64,000 bases of DNA, taken from assembly GCF_029193575.1 (NCBI RefSeq), contig NZ_JARGCS010000032.1, positions 1 to 64,000 on the forward strand, read 5' to 3'. The notes beneath the pieces were generated by a model. It saw only the letters and a list, made by a program, of their open reading frames with translations. It made no database searches and was not told where the DNA came from. Below, one piece after another: positions 9,904-18,763 of this stretch; the first letter of the stretch is position 1, and each line of letters starts with the position of its first letter. This stretch comes from Pseudomonas entomophila (GTDB taxonomy: Bacteria; Pseudomonadota; Gammaproteobacteria; Pseudomonadales; Pseudomonadaceae). A program made the translations under genes and the position numbers.

Positions 9904-10887
9904 TCAACGCCGCGCCTCGCACAGCTGCGGCCTGAGCTGACGCGGCGTGGCGCGGGTGCTCTTGCGCAACAGACGCCGCAGCGCGGTGGTGTCGGCATAG
10001 CCGACCTGTCGCGCCACCTCCTCCACCGACAAGGTGCTGGTCTCCAGCAGCATGCGCGCACGCTGGATACGCACGCTCTGCAACAGCGCCGAAACGCTGC
10101 GCCCGGTGGCGGCCTTCACATGGCGCGCCAGGGTGCGGCTGGACATGCACAGCTCGGCGGCCAGCTCGGCCACCGACGGCGGCTCGGCCAACCGCGCCTC
10201 GAAGCGCGCCACCAGGCGACTGGCCAAGTCGTTGCCAGCGGCCAGGGTGCGCGCGGCGATGTACGGCGCCTGGGACTGGCGGCCATCGACCAGCAGCGTG
10301 CGCGACACCGCCTCGGCCAGCGCCGGGTTGAAGCGGCTGCGCAGCAGGTGCAGGAGCAGGTCGACGTTGGCGAAGGCCGCGCCCGCCGTGAGCACGCTGC
10401 CGTCGGCGACCACCATCTGGTCGACGTCCACCACGCAGGTAGGCTCCAACTGTTGCAGCAGGCCACCGAGCCACCAGGTGGTGGTCACCCGTTTGCCCGC
10501 GAGCAGCCCGGCGCCCTGCAACAGGAACACCGCCGAACAGCAGGCGGCGACCGTGCCCCCTGCCGCCACCTGGGCCTGGAGCGCGCGCATCGCCCGCCGC
10601 GCATCGGGCTGGGCCAGGCGCGCGTCGATCGCTTGCGGGGTGTCGACGCACAAACCGGGCACCACCCAGATCGAGCGGTCGGCCTGGGGCTGGCGAGGCA
10701 GCAACTCGGCCTCGACCCTCACGCCATTGCTCAAGGTCACGCTGCGCGCCGGCCCGCACACCCGCCAGCGGATCGCCGCACAGCCGCGCGCATGGGCCTG
10801 GGCGGCAGCGCAGGCCAGCAGGTCGAGGGTGGCGCTGACGCCGGAGGCAAAAGCGCCGGGCAGCGCCAGGAGGGTGAAATCGTGCAT
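9904..10887 (-). CDS. GlxA-type AraC-family regulator (DJ-1/PfpI + HTH)
   Basis: A 327-residue regulator. The first ~190 residues form a DJ-1/PfpI-like domain, with the nucleophile-elbow segment VAACCSAVFLLQGAGLL and then TTTWWLGGLL. The C-terminal 100 residues are an AraC double HTH (VAELAAELCMSSRTLARHVKAA and VEEVARQVGYADTTALRRLL). The start ATG at 10887 gives the typical MHDFTLLALPG opening; a start at 10923 is possible. It is convergent with the permease (3-base gap) and divergent from a dienelactone-hydrolase-like gene, which is its likely target. The effector is unknown. Confidence 0.85.
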   Translation of the reverse strand: MHDFTLLALPGAFASGVSATLDLLACAAAQAHARGCAAIRWRVCGPARSVTLSNGVRVEAELLPRQPQADRSIWVVPGLCVDTPQAIDARLAQPDARRAMRALQAQVAAGGTVAACCSAVFLLQGAGLLAGKRVTTTWWLGGLLQQLEPTCVVDVDQMVVADGSVLTAGAAFANVDLLLHLLRSRFNPALAEAVSRTLLVDGRQSQAPYIAARTLAAGNDLASRLVARFEARLAEPPSVAELAAELCMSSRTLARHVKAATGRSVSALLQSVRIQRARMLLETSTLSVEEVARQVGYADTTALRRLLRKSTRATPRQLRPQLCEARR

Positions 10888-10985
10888 TGGCTCAATCAGC
10901 CTCAAAAAGGTCGAATCGGACACTGCAAGCTAAACCTGCCCGGCGCTCCAATACAAGCCCACCCATCCCCACATGAGGACGCACC

Positions 10986-11804
10986 ATGGGCACCCGACCG
11001 CTCGACGCCTACGACCCGCTGGAAGACTTCCAGGCCCGCAAGATCACCCTAGAGGGCAGCACCCGCACCGTGCAGGTGGCCGGCAGCGGCCCGGCGGTGA
11101 TCGTCATTCCCGAACTGCCGGGCATCAGCCCGCACGTGGCGCGCTTCGCCCGCTGGGTGCGCGACGCCGGCTTCACCGTGTACATGCCTTCGCTGTGGGG
11201 TCGCGACGGCGAGCCGGTGGGGCTGGAGCTTGGCCAGGCGATCATGAAGCGTCTGTGCGTCAGCGCCGAGTTCCGCGCCTTCGGTGGCGGCGGTTCGGCG
11301 CCGGTGACGCGCTGGCTGCGGGCGCTGGCGCGCCAGGCCCACGGCGAATGCGGCGGGCCGGGGGTGGGGGCGATCGGCATGTGCTTCTCGGGCAACTTCG
11401 CCCTGAGCATGATGCTCGAACCGTCGATGCTGGCCCCGGTGCTGTCGCAACCGGCCTTGCCGCTGGACGACGAGGCCGGGTTGCAGATCGCCCCGGAAGA
11501 ACTGCGCACGGTGCGCAAGCGCCTGGAGGATGAAGACCTGACCGTACTGGGGTACCGTTTCGAAGGGGACGCGTTCTGCAAGGCCCAACGCTTCGCAGCG
11601 TACCAGGAGGCGCTCGGCGCGCGCTTCGTTGCACGAGTGTTGCCCGATAGCGCGGCGAACCCGGATGTGCCGGCGTTCTTCCGCGAGGTGGTGAAGACGC
11701 CGCACAATGTGGTGACCGTGCACTTGATCGATGAAGCCGGGCAACCAACGGTACAGTCACGGGATGAGGTTCTGGCCTTCTTCGCGTTGCGCCTGAAAGG
11801 ATGA
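10986..11804 (+). CDS. Dienelactone hydrolase-family alpha/beta hydrolase
   Basis: A 272-residue alpha/beta hydrolase. The nucleophile elbow reads GAIGMCFSGNFAL, with Cys in the position that dienelactone hydrolase uses (its GxCxGG) instead of the common Ser. A C-terminal HNVVTVHLID segment may supply the His. The N-terminal part (VIVIPELPGISPHVARFARW) is the usual first strand and oxyanion loop. It probably cleaves a lactone or ester in the cytoplasm; the substrate cannot be told. It is divergent from the AraC-type regulator at 9904-10887, a common pairing. Confidence 0.8.
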   Translation: MGTRPLDAYDPLEDFQARKITLEGSTRTVQVAGSGPAVIVIPELPGISPHVARFARWVRDAGFTVYMPSLWGRDGEPVGLELGQAIMKRLCVSAEFRAFGGGGSAPVTRWLRALARQAHGECGGPGVGAIGMCFSGNFALSMMLEPSMLAPVLSQPALPLDDEAGLQIAPEELRTVRKRLEDEDLTVLGYRFEGDAFCKAQRFAAYQEALGARFVARVLPDSAANPDVPAFFREVVKTPHNVVTVHLIDEAGQPTVQSRDEVLAFFALRLKG

Positions 11805-12112
11805 GCCTGGGCTTACCGGCCCTATCGCGGCGCTAGCGGCCTCTGAGGGCCTGCCGGTCAGGCGCTATCCCCCTGCGACGGAACAGCAGACGGCGAACAG
11901 GGTCAATGCAATGTCGGCTGGGGTTTACAGTCGGCATTGCGAATTATGTCCACTTGACCGCACTTTTCCTGACACCACCGGTCTACTGGCTCCTTTGTCG
12001 TTGGCAATCGATTGCCAGCCGTGATGCACAAGGCGGGGCCAAAAGCGCCGTGCTTGTGTAGGATGGGCAGCGCATAGACCCAAGGTCGCTGCCAGTCATA
12101 GGGAGATTCTTG
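11805..12112. other. 308-bp intergenic region
   Basis: It contains a degenerate REP-like stretch at about 11815-11870 (CCGGCCCTATCGCGGC, then GGCCTGCCGGTCAGG) and the presumed promoter of the CAP-domain gene. No RNA gene or conserved site was recognised. Confidence 0.4.
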
Positions 12113-12973
12113 ATGCGCGTCCTGTCATCCGTTGCCGGCCTCGCCAGCCTGTCGCTGGGCCTGATGCTCTCCACCAACGCCCAGGCCATCAGTGGCGAAG
12201 AAGCGCAACTGATCGATTCGATCAACGCCTACCGCAGCCAGGCCCAACGCTGCGGTGGCGAAGGCTCGCTGGAGCTGCCACCGCTCAACAGCGACACGCG
12301 GCTGGCGTTGTCGCCGGAAGGCACCCGTGACCTGCAGCAGGCCATGACCCGCGCCGCCTACCCGATGGTCAACGTGCAGGCGATCAGCTTGTCTGGCCCG
12401 CGCAATGCGCCGGCGGCGATGAAGGCCATCGAGGAAAGCTTCTGCCAGGTCGTGCTCGACCCGCAGTTCGTCGACATCGGCGTCAGCCAGGAAGGCCGCG
12501 ACTGGCGCATCGTGCTGGCGCGCCCGTTGCTCAGCGGGCGCCTGGGCGACTGGCAGACCGAGGGCCAGAAGCTGCTGCAAGAGATCAACGCCGCGCGCAA
12601 CCTGCCGCGCCAATGCGGTGGCCAGCCCTTCGCCGCGGCGCCGGCGCTGAGTTGGAGCACCACCCTGGCAGGGGTCGCGGCCAACCACACCCGGGCCATG
12701 GCCAACCAGAACTTCTTCGACCACATCGATCGCGATGGCCGCACCCCCGGCGACCGTGCGGAGTTGGCCGGCTACCTGTACCGGCAGATCGGCGAAAACA
12801 TCGCCGCCGGCCGCGACACCGCGCGCAAGGTGGTCGACGGCTGGCTGGCCAGCCCCGGCCACTGCGCCACGCTGATGAACCCGGATTTCCGTGAGCTGGG
12901 CGCGGCCTATGCGGTCGACCCGAAGAGCGATGCGGGCATCTACTGGACCGGGTTGTTCGGGACGCCTCAGTAA
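12113..12973 (+). CDS. Secreted CAP (SCP/PR1)-domain protein
   Basis: A 286-residue exported protein. A Sec signal peptide covers about residues 1-25 (hydrophobic run LASLSLGLMLST, then AQA before ISGEE). The C-terminal CAP domain (about residues 155-285) shows NHTRAMANQNFFDHIDRDG, GENIAAG, VVDGWLASPGH and LMNPDFRELG, which carry the usual His/Glu cavity residues. The N-terminal half looks like a degenerate second unit. The ATG is preferred over the adjacent TTG. Bacterial CAP proteins are periplasmic or surface proteins of mostly unknown role. It stands alone. Confidence 0.85.
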   Translation: MRVLSSVAGLASLSLGLMLSTNAQAISGEEAQLIDSINAYRSQAQRCGGEGSLELPPLNSDTRLALSPEGTRDLQQAMTRAAYPMVNVQAISLSGPRNAPAAMKAIEESFCQVVLDPQFVDIGVSQEGRDWRIVLARPLLSGRLGDWQTEGQKLLQEINAARNLPRQCGGQPFAAAPALSWSTTLAGVAANHTRAMANQNFFDHIDRDGRTPGDRAELAGYLYRQIGENIAAGRDTARKVVDGWLASPGHCATLMNPDFRELGAAYAVDPKSDAGIYWTGLFGTPQ

Positions 12974-12986
12974 GGCATGAGGACCT

Positions 12987-13077
12987 CCTCGCGGGGCAAG
13001 CCCGCTCCTACAGGCTCAGCGTTGGCACTGAAAACCGCGGGGTACTTGTGGGCGCGGGCTTGCCTCGTGATAGGGCC
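12987..13077. repeat. REP pair (inverted)
   Basis: CGCGGGGCAAGCCCGCTCCTACAG and an inverted, slightly degenerate partner (GGGCGCGGGCTTGCCTCGTGAT) lie between the convergent CAP-domain and AraC-type genes. Confidence 0.85.
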
Positions 13078-13080
13078 CGA

Positions 13081-14052
13081 TCAGACACCACCCCCTTTGC
13101 GCAACTGCATCGCGGTACAGCCAAACCGCCGCCGCACGCACTTGCCCAGGTAACTGGCATCCCCCAATCCCACCTCCTCGGCGATCTGCCCCACCCCATG
13201 GGCGCAATTGAGCAACCGCCAACGCGCTTGCTGCAAACGCATCTCCAGCCACCAGGCCTTGGCGCTCATGCCATGCTCGACCTGGAACTGACGGTCCAAC
13301 TGACGCCGACTGATGCCTAGTTGCGCCGCCAACCGCTCGGTCGACAGCCCCGAGCCCAGGTGATGACGCATCAAGGCCGTGGCCCGCTGCACGTGGCGCC
13401 CCAGCCCGCCTGCGGCCTCCAGCGAGCGCAAGGCGTGGCGGCTGTCGCGGCTCTCGTCCACCAGCATGTCGGCCAACCCCTTGAGCGCCCGCGCCCGGCC
13501 ACTGGCGCGCGACAGCAACTCCACCGCCAGGTCGATGGCCGCGGTGCCGCCCGCGCAGGTGATGCGCGCGCCATCGAAGCAATACAGTTGCTCGGGCTGC
13601 AGCTCGAGCTGCGGGAACATGGCGCGGAACTCCGCCTCGTGGCGCCAGTGCACCACCACCTTATGGCCGTCGAGCAGGCCGCACGCGGCCAGCAGAAATG
13701 CGCCATTGTCCACACTCACCAGTTTCACCCCGGCCCTGGCCGCGCGTCGCAGCAACGCCCGGTAGCGAGGCGCCAGCGCCGCAGTGGCCGCCGCACCGCG
13801 CCCACCGAACAGCACCAGGTAGTCGAACCCCGACCACACCACGGTTTCGGCGCAGACCTCGACCTGCACCACAGCGCCACTGCTGGAGGGCACGGGCTCC
13901 GGCGTGAGGCCCAGGAGTGTCCACTGGCAATAGCGTTGACGGCTGTAGTCCTCGTCGTCGGCACTGAAACGCAGCTTGTCGAGGAACGCGCCAAACGGCA
14001 GCAAGGCGAATTCCGGCAACGGCAGGATCAACACGCGCAGGTCGGGGATCAT
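13081..14052 (-). CDS. GlxA-type AraC-family regulator, second copy type
   Basis: A 323-residue protein with a DJ-1/PfpI-like N-terminal domain (YLVLFGGRGAAATAAL, VSVDNGAFLLAACGLLDG) and an AraC HTH at the C-terminus (LAAQLGISRRQLDRQFQVEHG, VGQIAEEVGLGDASYLGKCVRRRFG). The elbow position carries Asn-Gly-Ala rather than the Cys-x-Gly of DJ-1 enzymes, so it is probably a sensor and not an enzyme. This architecture is shared by regulators of glycine betaine/carnitine catabolism (GbdR, CdhR), though nothing here ties it to those pathways. It is divergent from a LysE-type exporter 100 bases away, its likely target. Confidence 0.82.
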   Translation of the reverse strand: MIPDLRVLILPLPEFALLPFGAFLDKLRFSADDEDYSRQRYCQWTLLGLTPEPVPSSSGAVVQVEVCAETVVWSGFDYLVLFGGRGAAATAALAPRYRALLRRAARAGVKLVSVDNGAFLLAACGLLDGHKVVVHWRHEAEFRAMFPQLELQPEQLYCFDGARITCAGGTAAIDLAVELLSRASGRARALKGLADMLVDESRDSRHALRSLEAAGGLGRHVQRATALMRHHLGSGLSTERLAAQLGISRRQLDRQFQVEHGMSAKAWWLEMRLQQARWRLLNCAHGVGQIAEEVGLGDASYLGKCVRRRFGCTAMQLRKGGGV

Positions 14053-14152
14053 TGATCATGTCCAATAATGACCGAAAGATGTCCGAATCATACCGCGCGT
14101 TCAGGCCGCCCTGCTCTAGACTGGCCACCTCTATTCCGTTGAAGGCACCTCC

Positions 14153-14764
14153 ATGGCACTCGACACGTGGCTCATCTACCTGCTGGCCAGCATCGGCCTC
14201 TCGCTGACGCCCGGCCCCAACAGCCTGCTGGCCCTCACCCATGGCGCGCTGTATGGCGCGCGGCGTACCTTGTTCACCATCCTCGGTGGGGTGTTCGGCT
14301 TCAGCGCCCTGATCGCCCTGGCGATGTTCGGCCTCAGCGCCCTGCTGCAAACCTCGGCCTCGGTGCTGGTGGTGCTCAAGTGGGTGGGTGGCGCCTACCT
14401 GCTGTGGCTGGGCATCCAGCTCTGGCGCAGCCCGGCGCTGCACCTGGAGCTTGCCCAGGGCCAGGCGCGGCTGGGCAATGCAGGGTTGTTCCGCCAGGGG
14501 CTGCTGTCCGCCGTGGCCAACCCCAAGGTGCTGCTGTTCTATGGCGCCTTCCTGCCCCAGTTCATCGACCCACAGCGGCCGCTGGCCGTGCAGTTCGTGG
14601 TGATGGCGGCGACGTTCGCCAGCGTGGAGTGCCTGGTCGAGTACCTGCTGGCACGCTTGGCGTACAGGATTCGGCCATGGTTGGCCAAGGGGGGACGGGG
14701 CTTCAATCGGTGCTGTGGCGGGTTGTTTGCGCTGATCGGGGTGGCGCTGCCGTTGGGACGTTGA
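14153..14764 (+). CDS. LysE/RhtB-family amino-acid exporter
   Basis: A 203-residue inner-membrane protein with about six hydrophobic segments. The family signature LTPGPNSLLALTHGALYGAR lies after the first segment, followed by KWVGGAYLLWLGIQLWR and NPKVLLFYGAFLPQFID. RhtB-type proteins export amino acids or their derivatives; the substrate is unknown. It is divergent from the AraC-type regulator at 13081-14052. Confidence 0.9.
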   Translation: MALDTWLIYLLASIGLSLTPGPNSLLALTHGALYGARRTLFTILGGVFGFSALIALAMFGLSALLQTSASVLVVLKWVGGAYLLWLGIQLWRSPALHLELAQGQARLGNAGLFRQGLLSAVANPKVLLFYGAFLPQFIDPQRPLAVQFVVMAATFASVECLVEYLLARLAYRIRPWLAKGGRGFNRCCGGLFALIGVALPLGR

Positions 14765-14787
14765 CCGTGGGGTGTGCTTGGCGGCCT

Positions 14788-14814
14788 AATCGCGGGGCAA
14801 GTCCGCGCCTACAA
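14788..14814. repeat. Single REP unit
   Basis: ATCGCGGGGCAAGTCCGCGC followed by CTACA is one half of the REP family repeat, 10 bases upstream of the cupin gene start. Confidence 0.7.
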
Positions 14815-14824
14815 GGGATCATCG

Positions 14825-15157
14825 ATGCAAGACAATCTGTTCAGCGCGCTGCCGCGCCCCGATCCGAATGCCGACGAGTTGTTCGATGAACTGCTGCGGC
14901 GTCCGGGGCTGCGTATCGAGCGCATCGTCTCCAGCGGCCAGGCCAGCCCGCCCGGGTTCTGGTACGACCAACCCGAAGGCGAATGGGTGCTGCTGCTCAG
15001 CGGCGGTGCCGGGCTGCGCCTGGAACATGAGACAGAGCCTCGCGTGCTGCGCCCGGGCGACCACCTGGATATCCCGCCCCATTGCCGCCACCGGGTGGAA
15101 TGGACCGAAGCCGGGACGAATACGGTTTGGCTGGCGGTGTTCTACGCAGGTGAGTGA
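14825..15157 (+). CDS. Small cupin-domain protein
   Basis: A 110-residue single-domain cupin. The first cupin motif is weak (SPPGFWYDQPEGEWVLLLSGG) and the second is LRPGDHLDIPPHCRHRVEWT, with likely metal ligands Glu and two His. The ATG at 14825 is chosen because an earlier in-frame start would translate the REP unit. Proteins like this often sit next to transporters, but no function can be assigned. Confidence 0.8.
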   Translation: MQDNLFSALPRPDPNADELFDELLRRPGLRIERIVSSGQASPPGFWYDQPEGEWVLLLSGGAGLRLEHETEPRVLRPGDHLDIPPHCRHRVEWTEAGTNTVWLAVFYAGE

Positions 15158-15158
15158 C

Positions 15159-15210
15159 GGCCTTATCGCGGGGCAAGCCCGCGCCTAGGGGCTTGCCCCG
15201 CGATAAGGCC
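15159..15210. repeat. REP pair, perfect palindrome; likely bidirectional terminator
   Basis: GGCCTTATCGCGGGGCAAGC and its exact inverse enclose only about 12 bases, giving a stem of roughly 20 bp. It sits between the convergent 3' ends of the cupin gene and the ArgE-like gene. Confidence 0.85.
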
Positions 15211-15223
15211 ATCACACCCCCCA

Positions 15224-16384
15224 TCAATCAGCGCGCAGATACGCCGCCAGCCTCAGCAACATCGCATCGCACCCGTGCAACTGTTCGACACTGACGAACT
15301 CATCCGGCTTGTGCCCTTGGTCCATGCTCCCCGGCCCGCACACCACGGTGGGAATGCCGGCCTGGTCGAACAGCCCGCCCTCGGTGCCAAAGGCCACGGT
15401 GCCGAATTCATTCGAGCCACTGAGCAACGCCACCAGCCGCGCCGCCTCGCTATCAGCCGGCGTGGCCAGCCCAGGGTAGGCGCTCAACGGTTGCAGGCGA
15501 ATGTCGCTGGCGGAGCTGACCGCGCGCATGCGCGGCAGCAACTCGGCTTCGGCGTAGGTCTGCAGCTGGTCGGCGACGCTCTGCGCGGCAAAGCCCGGCA
15601 AGGCGCGCACCTCGAAGTCGAACGCGCACTCGGCGGGCACGATGTTCAGCGCCCTGCCCCCTTGGATCACCCCGGTCTGCACCGTGGAGAACGGCGGGTC
15701 GAACCGCGGGTCGTGGTGTTCGGGACGGGCCAGGCCGTCGCCGATCTCGCCAAGCTTGCCGATCAGCCGGGCGGCATATTCGATGGCGTTCACGCCATAG
15801 GGCGCATAGGCCGAATGGCACGCCGCGCCCTGCACCTGGCAGCGCATCGCCAACTTGCCCTTGTGGCCGAGCACCGGCTTGAGCTCGGTGGGCTCGCCGA
15901 TCAGGCACAGGCGCGGCTTGTTCGGGCGCTGTTCGAGTGCGCCGAGCAACGAGCGCACGCCCAGGCAACCGACCTCCTCGTCATAGGAAAACGCCAGGTG
16001 CACCGGCAGCTTCAATGGCTGCGCGAGAAACGCCGGCACCGCCGCCAGCACCGAGGCGATGAAGCCTTTCATGTCGGCGGTGCCGCGCCCGTACAGGCGG
16101 CCCTCGCGCTCGGTCAGCTGGAACGGCTCGACCGTCCACCCCTGGCCGTCCACCGGTACCACGTCGGTATGCCCGGAAAGCACCACGCCGCCCCGATCAC
16201 TGGGCCCAAGGGTGGCGAACAGGTTGGCCTTGGTGCCCTCGTCGTTGAGAAACACCTCGCTGGCCACGCCAAACCCAGCCAGGTAGTCGCGGATGAAGGC
16301 GATCAGTTCCAGGTTGGAATCGCGGCTGACCGTGGCGAAGCCGACCAAGCGGGCGAGCAATTCGCGGCTGCTGGCTTCACTCAT
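15224..16384 (-). CDS. M20-family amidohydrolase, acetylornithine deacetylase-like (ArgE type)
   Basis: A 386-residue metallopeptidase-fold deacylase. Zinc-ligand motifs are in order: SGHTDVVPVDGQ (about residue 70), GRGTADMKGF (Asp, about 100), SYDEEVGCLG (catalytic Glu-Glu, about 133), GEPTEL (about 162) and GPGSMDQGHKPDEF (C-terminal His). It matches acetylornithine deacetylase well. However, it overlaps the DUF1028 gene by 8 bases and faces a monooxygenase/Rid operon, so it probably hydrolyses an N-acyl or N-carbamoyl intermediate of a catabolic route rather than serving arginine synthesis. That reading is inference; annotators would call it argE. Confidence 0.8.
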   Translation of the reverse strand: MSEASSRELLARLVGFATVSRDSNLELIAFIRDYLAGFGVASEVFLNDEGTKANLFATLGPSDRGGVVLSGHTDVVPVDGQGWTVEPFQLTEREGRLYGRGTADMKGFIASVLAAVPAFLAQPLKLPVHLAFSYDEEVGCLGVRSLLGALEQRPNKPRLCLIGEPTELKPVLGHKGKLAMRCQVQGAACHSAYAPYGVNAIEYAARLIGKLGEIGDGLARPEHHDPRFDPPFSTVQTGVIQGGRALNIVPAECAFDFEVRALPGFAAQSVADQLQTYAEAELLPRMRAVSSASDIRLQPLSAYPGLATPADSEAARLVALLSGSNEFGTVAFGTEGGLFDQAGIPTVVCGPGSMDQGHKPDEFVSVEQLHGCDAMLLRLAAYLRAD

Positions 16385-17054
16385 CGCCCGGCACCCCGTA
16401 GCTGGGCGCGGCGGTGGGGTTCAGCGCACGGGTCACGTAGTCCTGCATCTGGGGGCGGTAGGCTTGCCACAGGCGGTCGAGCTCGCCGATAGGGTCGTGC
16501 TCGGCCCAGTCCACGCGCAGGTCCACCAGCGGCCAGGTCAACTCACCGGCGACCTTGAGCGCCGCCGAATGCACCGGCCCAGCCTCGCCACCGGCGTCGA
16601 TCGCCGCGCGCATGGCCGCGAGCAAGCGGTCGGCAAGGTGCCCGCCGGCTTGCTCGAACGCCTGCACCATGGCGTCGATCACCTCACGCGAGGACAACAG
16701 GTTGCCCGCCGCCGCGCACTGCTCGCCCGCCACGGCATGGTGCACGCCGAGGGCCTCCTTGCCGGTGAACAGCGCCACGCGGCCCTGGCTGTCGATCACG
16801 GTGAGCTGGCGGTACTCGCTCCAGCCATTGGCGCTGAGCACGCGGTCCAACGCGGCGGCCGGCGGCAGTTGGCCCTGCTCCAGGGCATCGAGCACCTGCG
16901 GGCCGAGCGCTGGCAGGGTGATGTTCTGGGTGGCGACAGCGCCTACCCCGGCACGCACCCAGGGGCAGCGCGCGCCGACGGCGATGCTCGACGAGCTGAT
17001 GGCGATGCCGACCTGGCCGGTTTCCGGGCAGCGTCCGATGATGGAGAAGGTCAT
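16377..17054 (-). CDS. DUF1028 family protein
   Basis: A 225-residue protein. It opens with MTFSIIGRCPETGQVGIAIS and has the family's GVGAVATQNITLPALG and FTGKEALGVHHAVAGEQCAAAGNLL, the Ntn-hydrolase-like core of DUF1028 proteins, whose chemistry is not established. ATG at 17054 follows GGAGCACC. It is upstream of, and overlaps, the M20 deacylase, so the two are cotranscribed. Repeated clustering of DUF1028 with Rid proteins and deacylases in proteobacteria is the main hint at a role in clearing a nitrogenous intermediate. Confidence 0.85.
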   Translation of the reverse strand: MTFSIIGRCPETGQVGIAISSSSIAVGARCPWVRAGVGAVATQNITLPALGPQVLDALEQGQLPPAAALDRVLSANGWSEYRQLTVIDSQGRVALFTGKEALGVHHAVAGEQCAAAGNLLSSREVIDAMVQAFEQAGGHLADRLLAAMRAAIDAGGEAGPVHSAALKVAGELTWPLVDLRVDWAEHDPIGELDRLWQAYRPQMQDYVTRALNPTAAPSYGVPGDE

Positions 17055-17443
17055 GTTGGTGCTCCTGCTGTGATTCGTGACGGGGCGATCTACGCGGGTT
17101 TGCAGGCATTCTGGGGGTAAGCGCGGGGGTGGGAAATTACGTTTTTCCTGGGTCTTGGCGAGGAAAAAAATAGGGGGTGCCCATCGCGAGGCAGGCCTGC
17201 TCCCACAGGTACACCGCAGTACTCGAGGACCACGCGGTACCTGTGGGAGCAGGCCTGCCCCGCGATGCGACGAATACCGCCCCAACCCCGCCACAGCCCA
17301 CTGACGCCGGGGCCTTCGCCGTTTTATCGGCAAGCCCCAGCTAAATACTATTTTCGCTGCTTTCCCCCCTTCCCTAGTCTGGCCCCAGGCAAAGGCGGCC
17401 CCCAACCGACCTGAATAGAACCGCCTTACAAGAAGGGCTCGAC
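17055..17443. other. 389-bp divergent promoter region of the DUF1028/monooxygenase module
   Basis: It lies between divergent starts at 17054 and 17444. It contains a REP pair (17182-17267) and, near the monooxygenase, an AT-richer stretch (CTAAATACTATTTTC at about 17340) suitable for a promoter or LysR site. No exact operator could be fixed. Confidence 0.4.
17182..17267. repeat. REP pair (inverted)
   Basis: CATCGCGAGGCAGGCCTGCT with CCCACAGGTAC and its inverted partner form a near-perfect stem of about 30 bp around a spacer of about 25 bases. The core here reads GGCAGGCCTGCTCC, a variant of the core in the other elements. Confidence 0.85.
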
Positions 17444-18763
17444 ATGACACTGAACAACCTCGAAATCGACACCCTCGTGGTCGGCGCCGGCCAGGCCGGC
17501 GTGGCCATGAGCGAACACCTGAGCAAACTCGGCGTGCCGCACCTGGTGCTGGAGCGCAAGCGCATCGCCGAAGCCTGGCGCAGCGGGCGCTGGGACTCCC
17601 TGGTGGCCAACGGCCCGGTCTGGCACGACCGCTTCCCAGGCCTGGAGTTCGACCTCGACCCGGACGCTTTCGCCGGCAAGGACCAGGTCGCCGACTACTT
17701 CGAGCGCTACGTACGCAAGTACAACCTGCCAGTGCGTACCGGCATCGAGGTGAAGAAGGTGGTGCGCAACGCCGACCGCCCCGGCTTCACCGTCGAGACC
17801 AACGAAGGCGTGATCCGTGCCAACCGCGTGGTGGCCGCCACCGGTCCGTTCCAGCGCCCGGTGATCCCAGCCATCGCGCCAAACGACGCCAACCTGCACC
17901 AGATCCACTCCGCCGCCTACTACAACCCGCAACAACTGCCCGAAGGCGCGGTGCTGGTGGTCGGCGCCGGCTCCTCCGGCGTGCAGATCGCCGAGGAGCT
18001 GATGCGCGCCGGGCGCCAGGTGTACCTGTCGGTCGGCGCCCACGATCGCCCGCCACGCGCCTACCGCAACCGTGATTTCTGCTGGTGGCTGGGCGTGCTC
18101 GGCGAGTGGGACGCGGAAATCGCCAAGCCCGGCCGCGAGCACGTGACCATCGCCGTGAGTGGCGCCCGTGGCGGCCACACCGTGGACTTCCGCGCCCTCG
18201 CCCACCAGGGCATGACCCTGGTCGGCCTGACCCAGTCGTTCGAGGACGGGGTGGCGCGCTTCCAGGACAACCTGGCCGAGAATATCCGCCGCGGCGACGA
18301 AAACTACCTGGCCCTGCTCGACGCCGCCGATGCCTACGTCGAACGCAACGGCCTCGACCTGCCGGAAGAACCGCAGGCCCGCGAGCGCCTGCCAGACCCG
18401 GCCTGCGTGACCGATCCCCTGCGCGAGCTGGACCTGGCCAAGGCCGGCGTGCGCTCGATCATCTGGGCCACCGGCTACGGCGTGGACTTCAGTTGGCTGC
18501 AGGTCGACACCTTCGACGCCAACGGCAAGCCCCAGCACCAGCGTGGCGTGTCCCGCGAGCCGGGCGTGTACTTCCTCGGCCTGCCCTGGCTGTCGCGCCG
18601 AGGCTCGTCGTTCATCTGGGGCGTGTGGCACGACGCCAAGCACGTCGCCGGGCATATCGCCACGCAGCGCACCTACCTTGCCTACCGCGACCGCGAGCAA
18701 CGCGACGCGGATGAACAGCAACAACCCTCGACCCGCAACGTCAGCACCCTCGGAGCCCACTGA
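17444..18763 (+). CDS. Flavin-containing monooxygenase (class B FMO-like)
   Basis: A 439-residue flavoprotein. FAD-binding VVGAGQAGVAMSEHL lies at residues 8-22, an NADPH-binding VVGAGSSGVQIAEEL at about 170-184, HSAAYYNP at about 150 (the region of the FMO identifying motif) and the ATGYG signature at about 343. The family attacks N or S atoms, or acts as Baeyer-Villiger enzymes, with NADPH and O2. It overlaps the Rid gene by one base. The context (Rid protein, DUF1028, M20 deacylase, LysR) suggests oxidation of an N- or S-containing compound for use as nutrient; the substrate is unknown. Confidence 0.85.
   Translation: MTLNNLEIDTLVVGAGQAGVAMSEHLSKLGVPHLVLERKRIAEAWRSGRWDSLVANGPVWHDRFPGLEFDLDPDAFAGKDQVADYFERYVRKYNLPVRTGIEVKKVVRNADRPGFTVETNEGVIRANRVVAATGPFQRPVIPAIAPNDANLHQIHSAAYYNPQQLPEGAVLVVGAGSSGVQIAEELMRAGRQVYLSVGAHDRPPRAYRNRDFCWWLGVLGEWDAEIAKPGREHVTIAVSGARGGHTVDFRALAHQGMTLVGLTQSFEDGVARFQDNLAENIRRGDENYLALLDAADAYVERNGLDLPEEPQARERLPDPACVTDPLRELDLAKAGVRSIIWATGYGVDFSWLQVDTFDANGKPQHQRGVSREPGVYFLGLPWLSRRGSSFIWGVWHDAKHVAGHIATQRTYLAYRDREQRDADEQQQPSTRNVSTLGAH

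Noticed and set aside
15224..16384. Calling the M20 gene the biosynthetic argE outright
   Set aside because: Sequence alone fits ArgE, but the overlap with DUF1028 and the facing monooxygenase/Rid operon point to catabolism, so no gene symbol was given.
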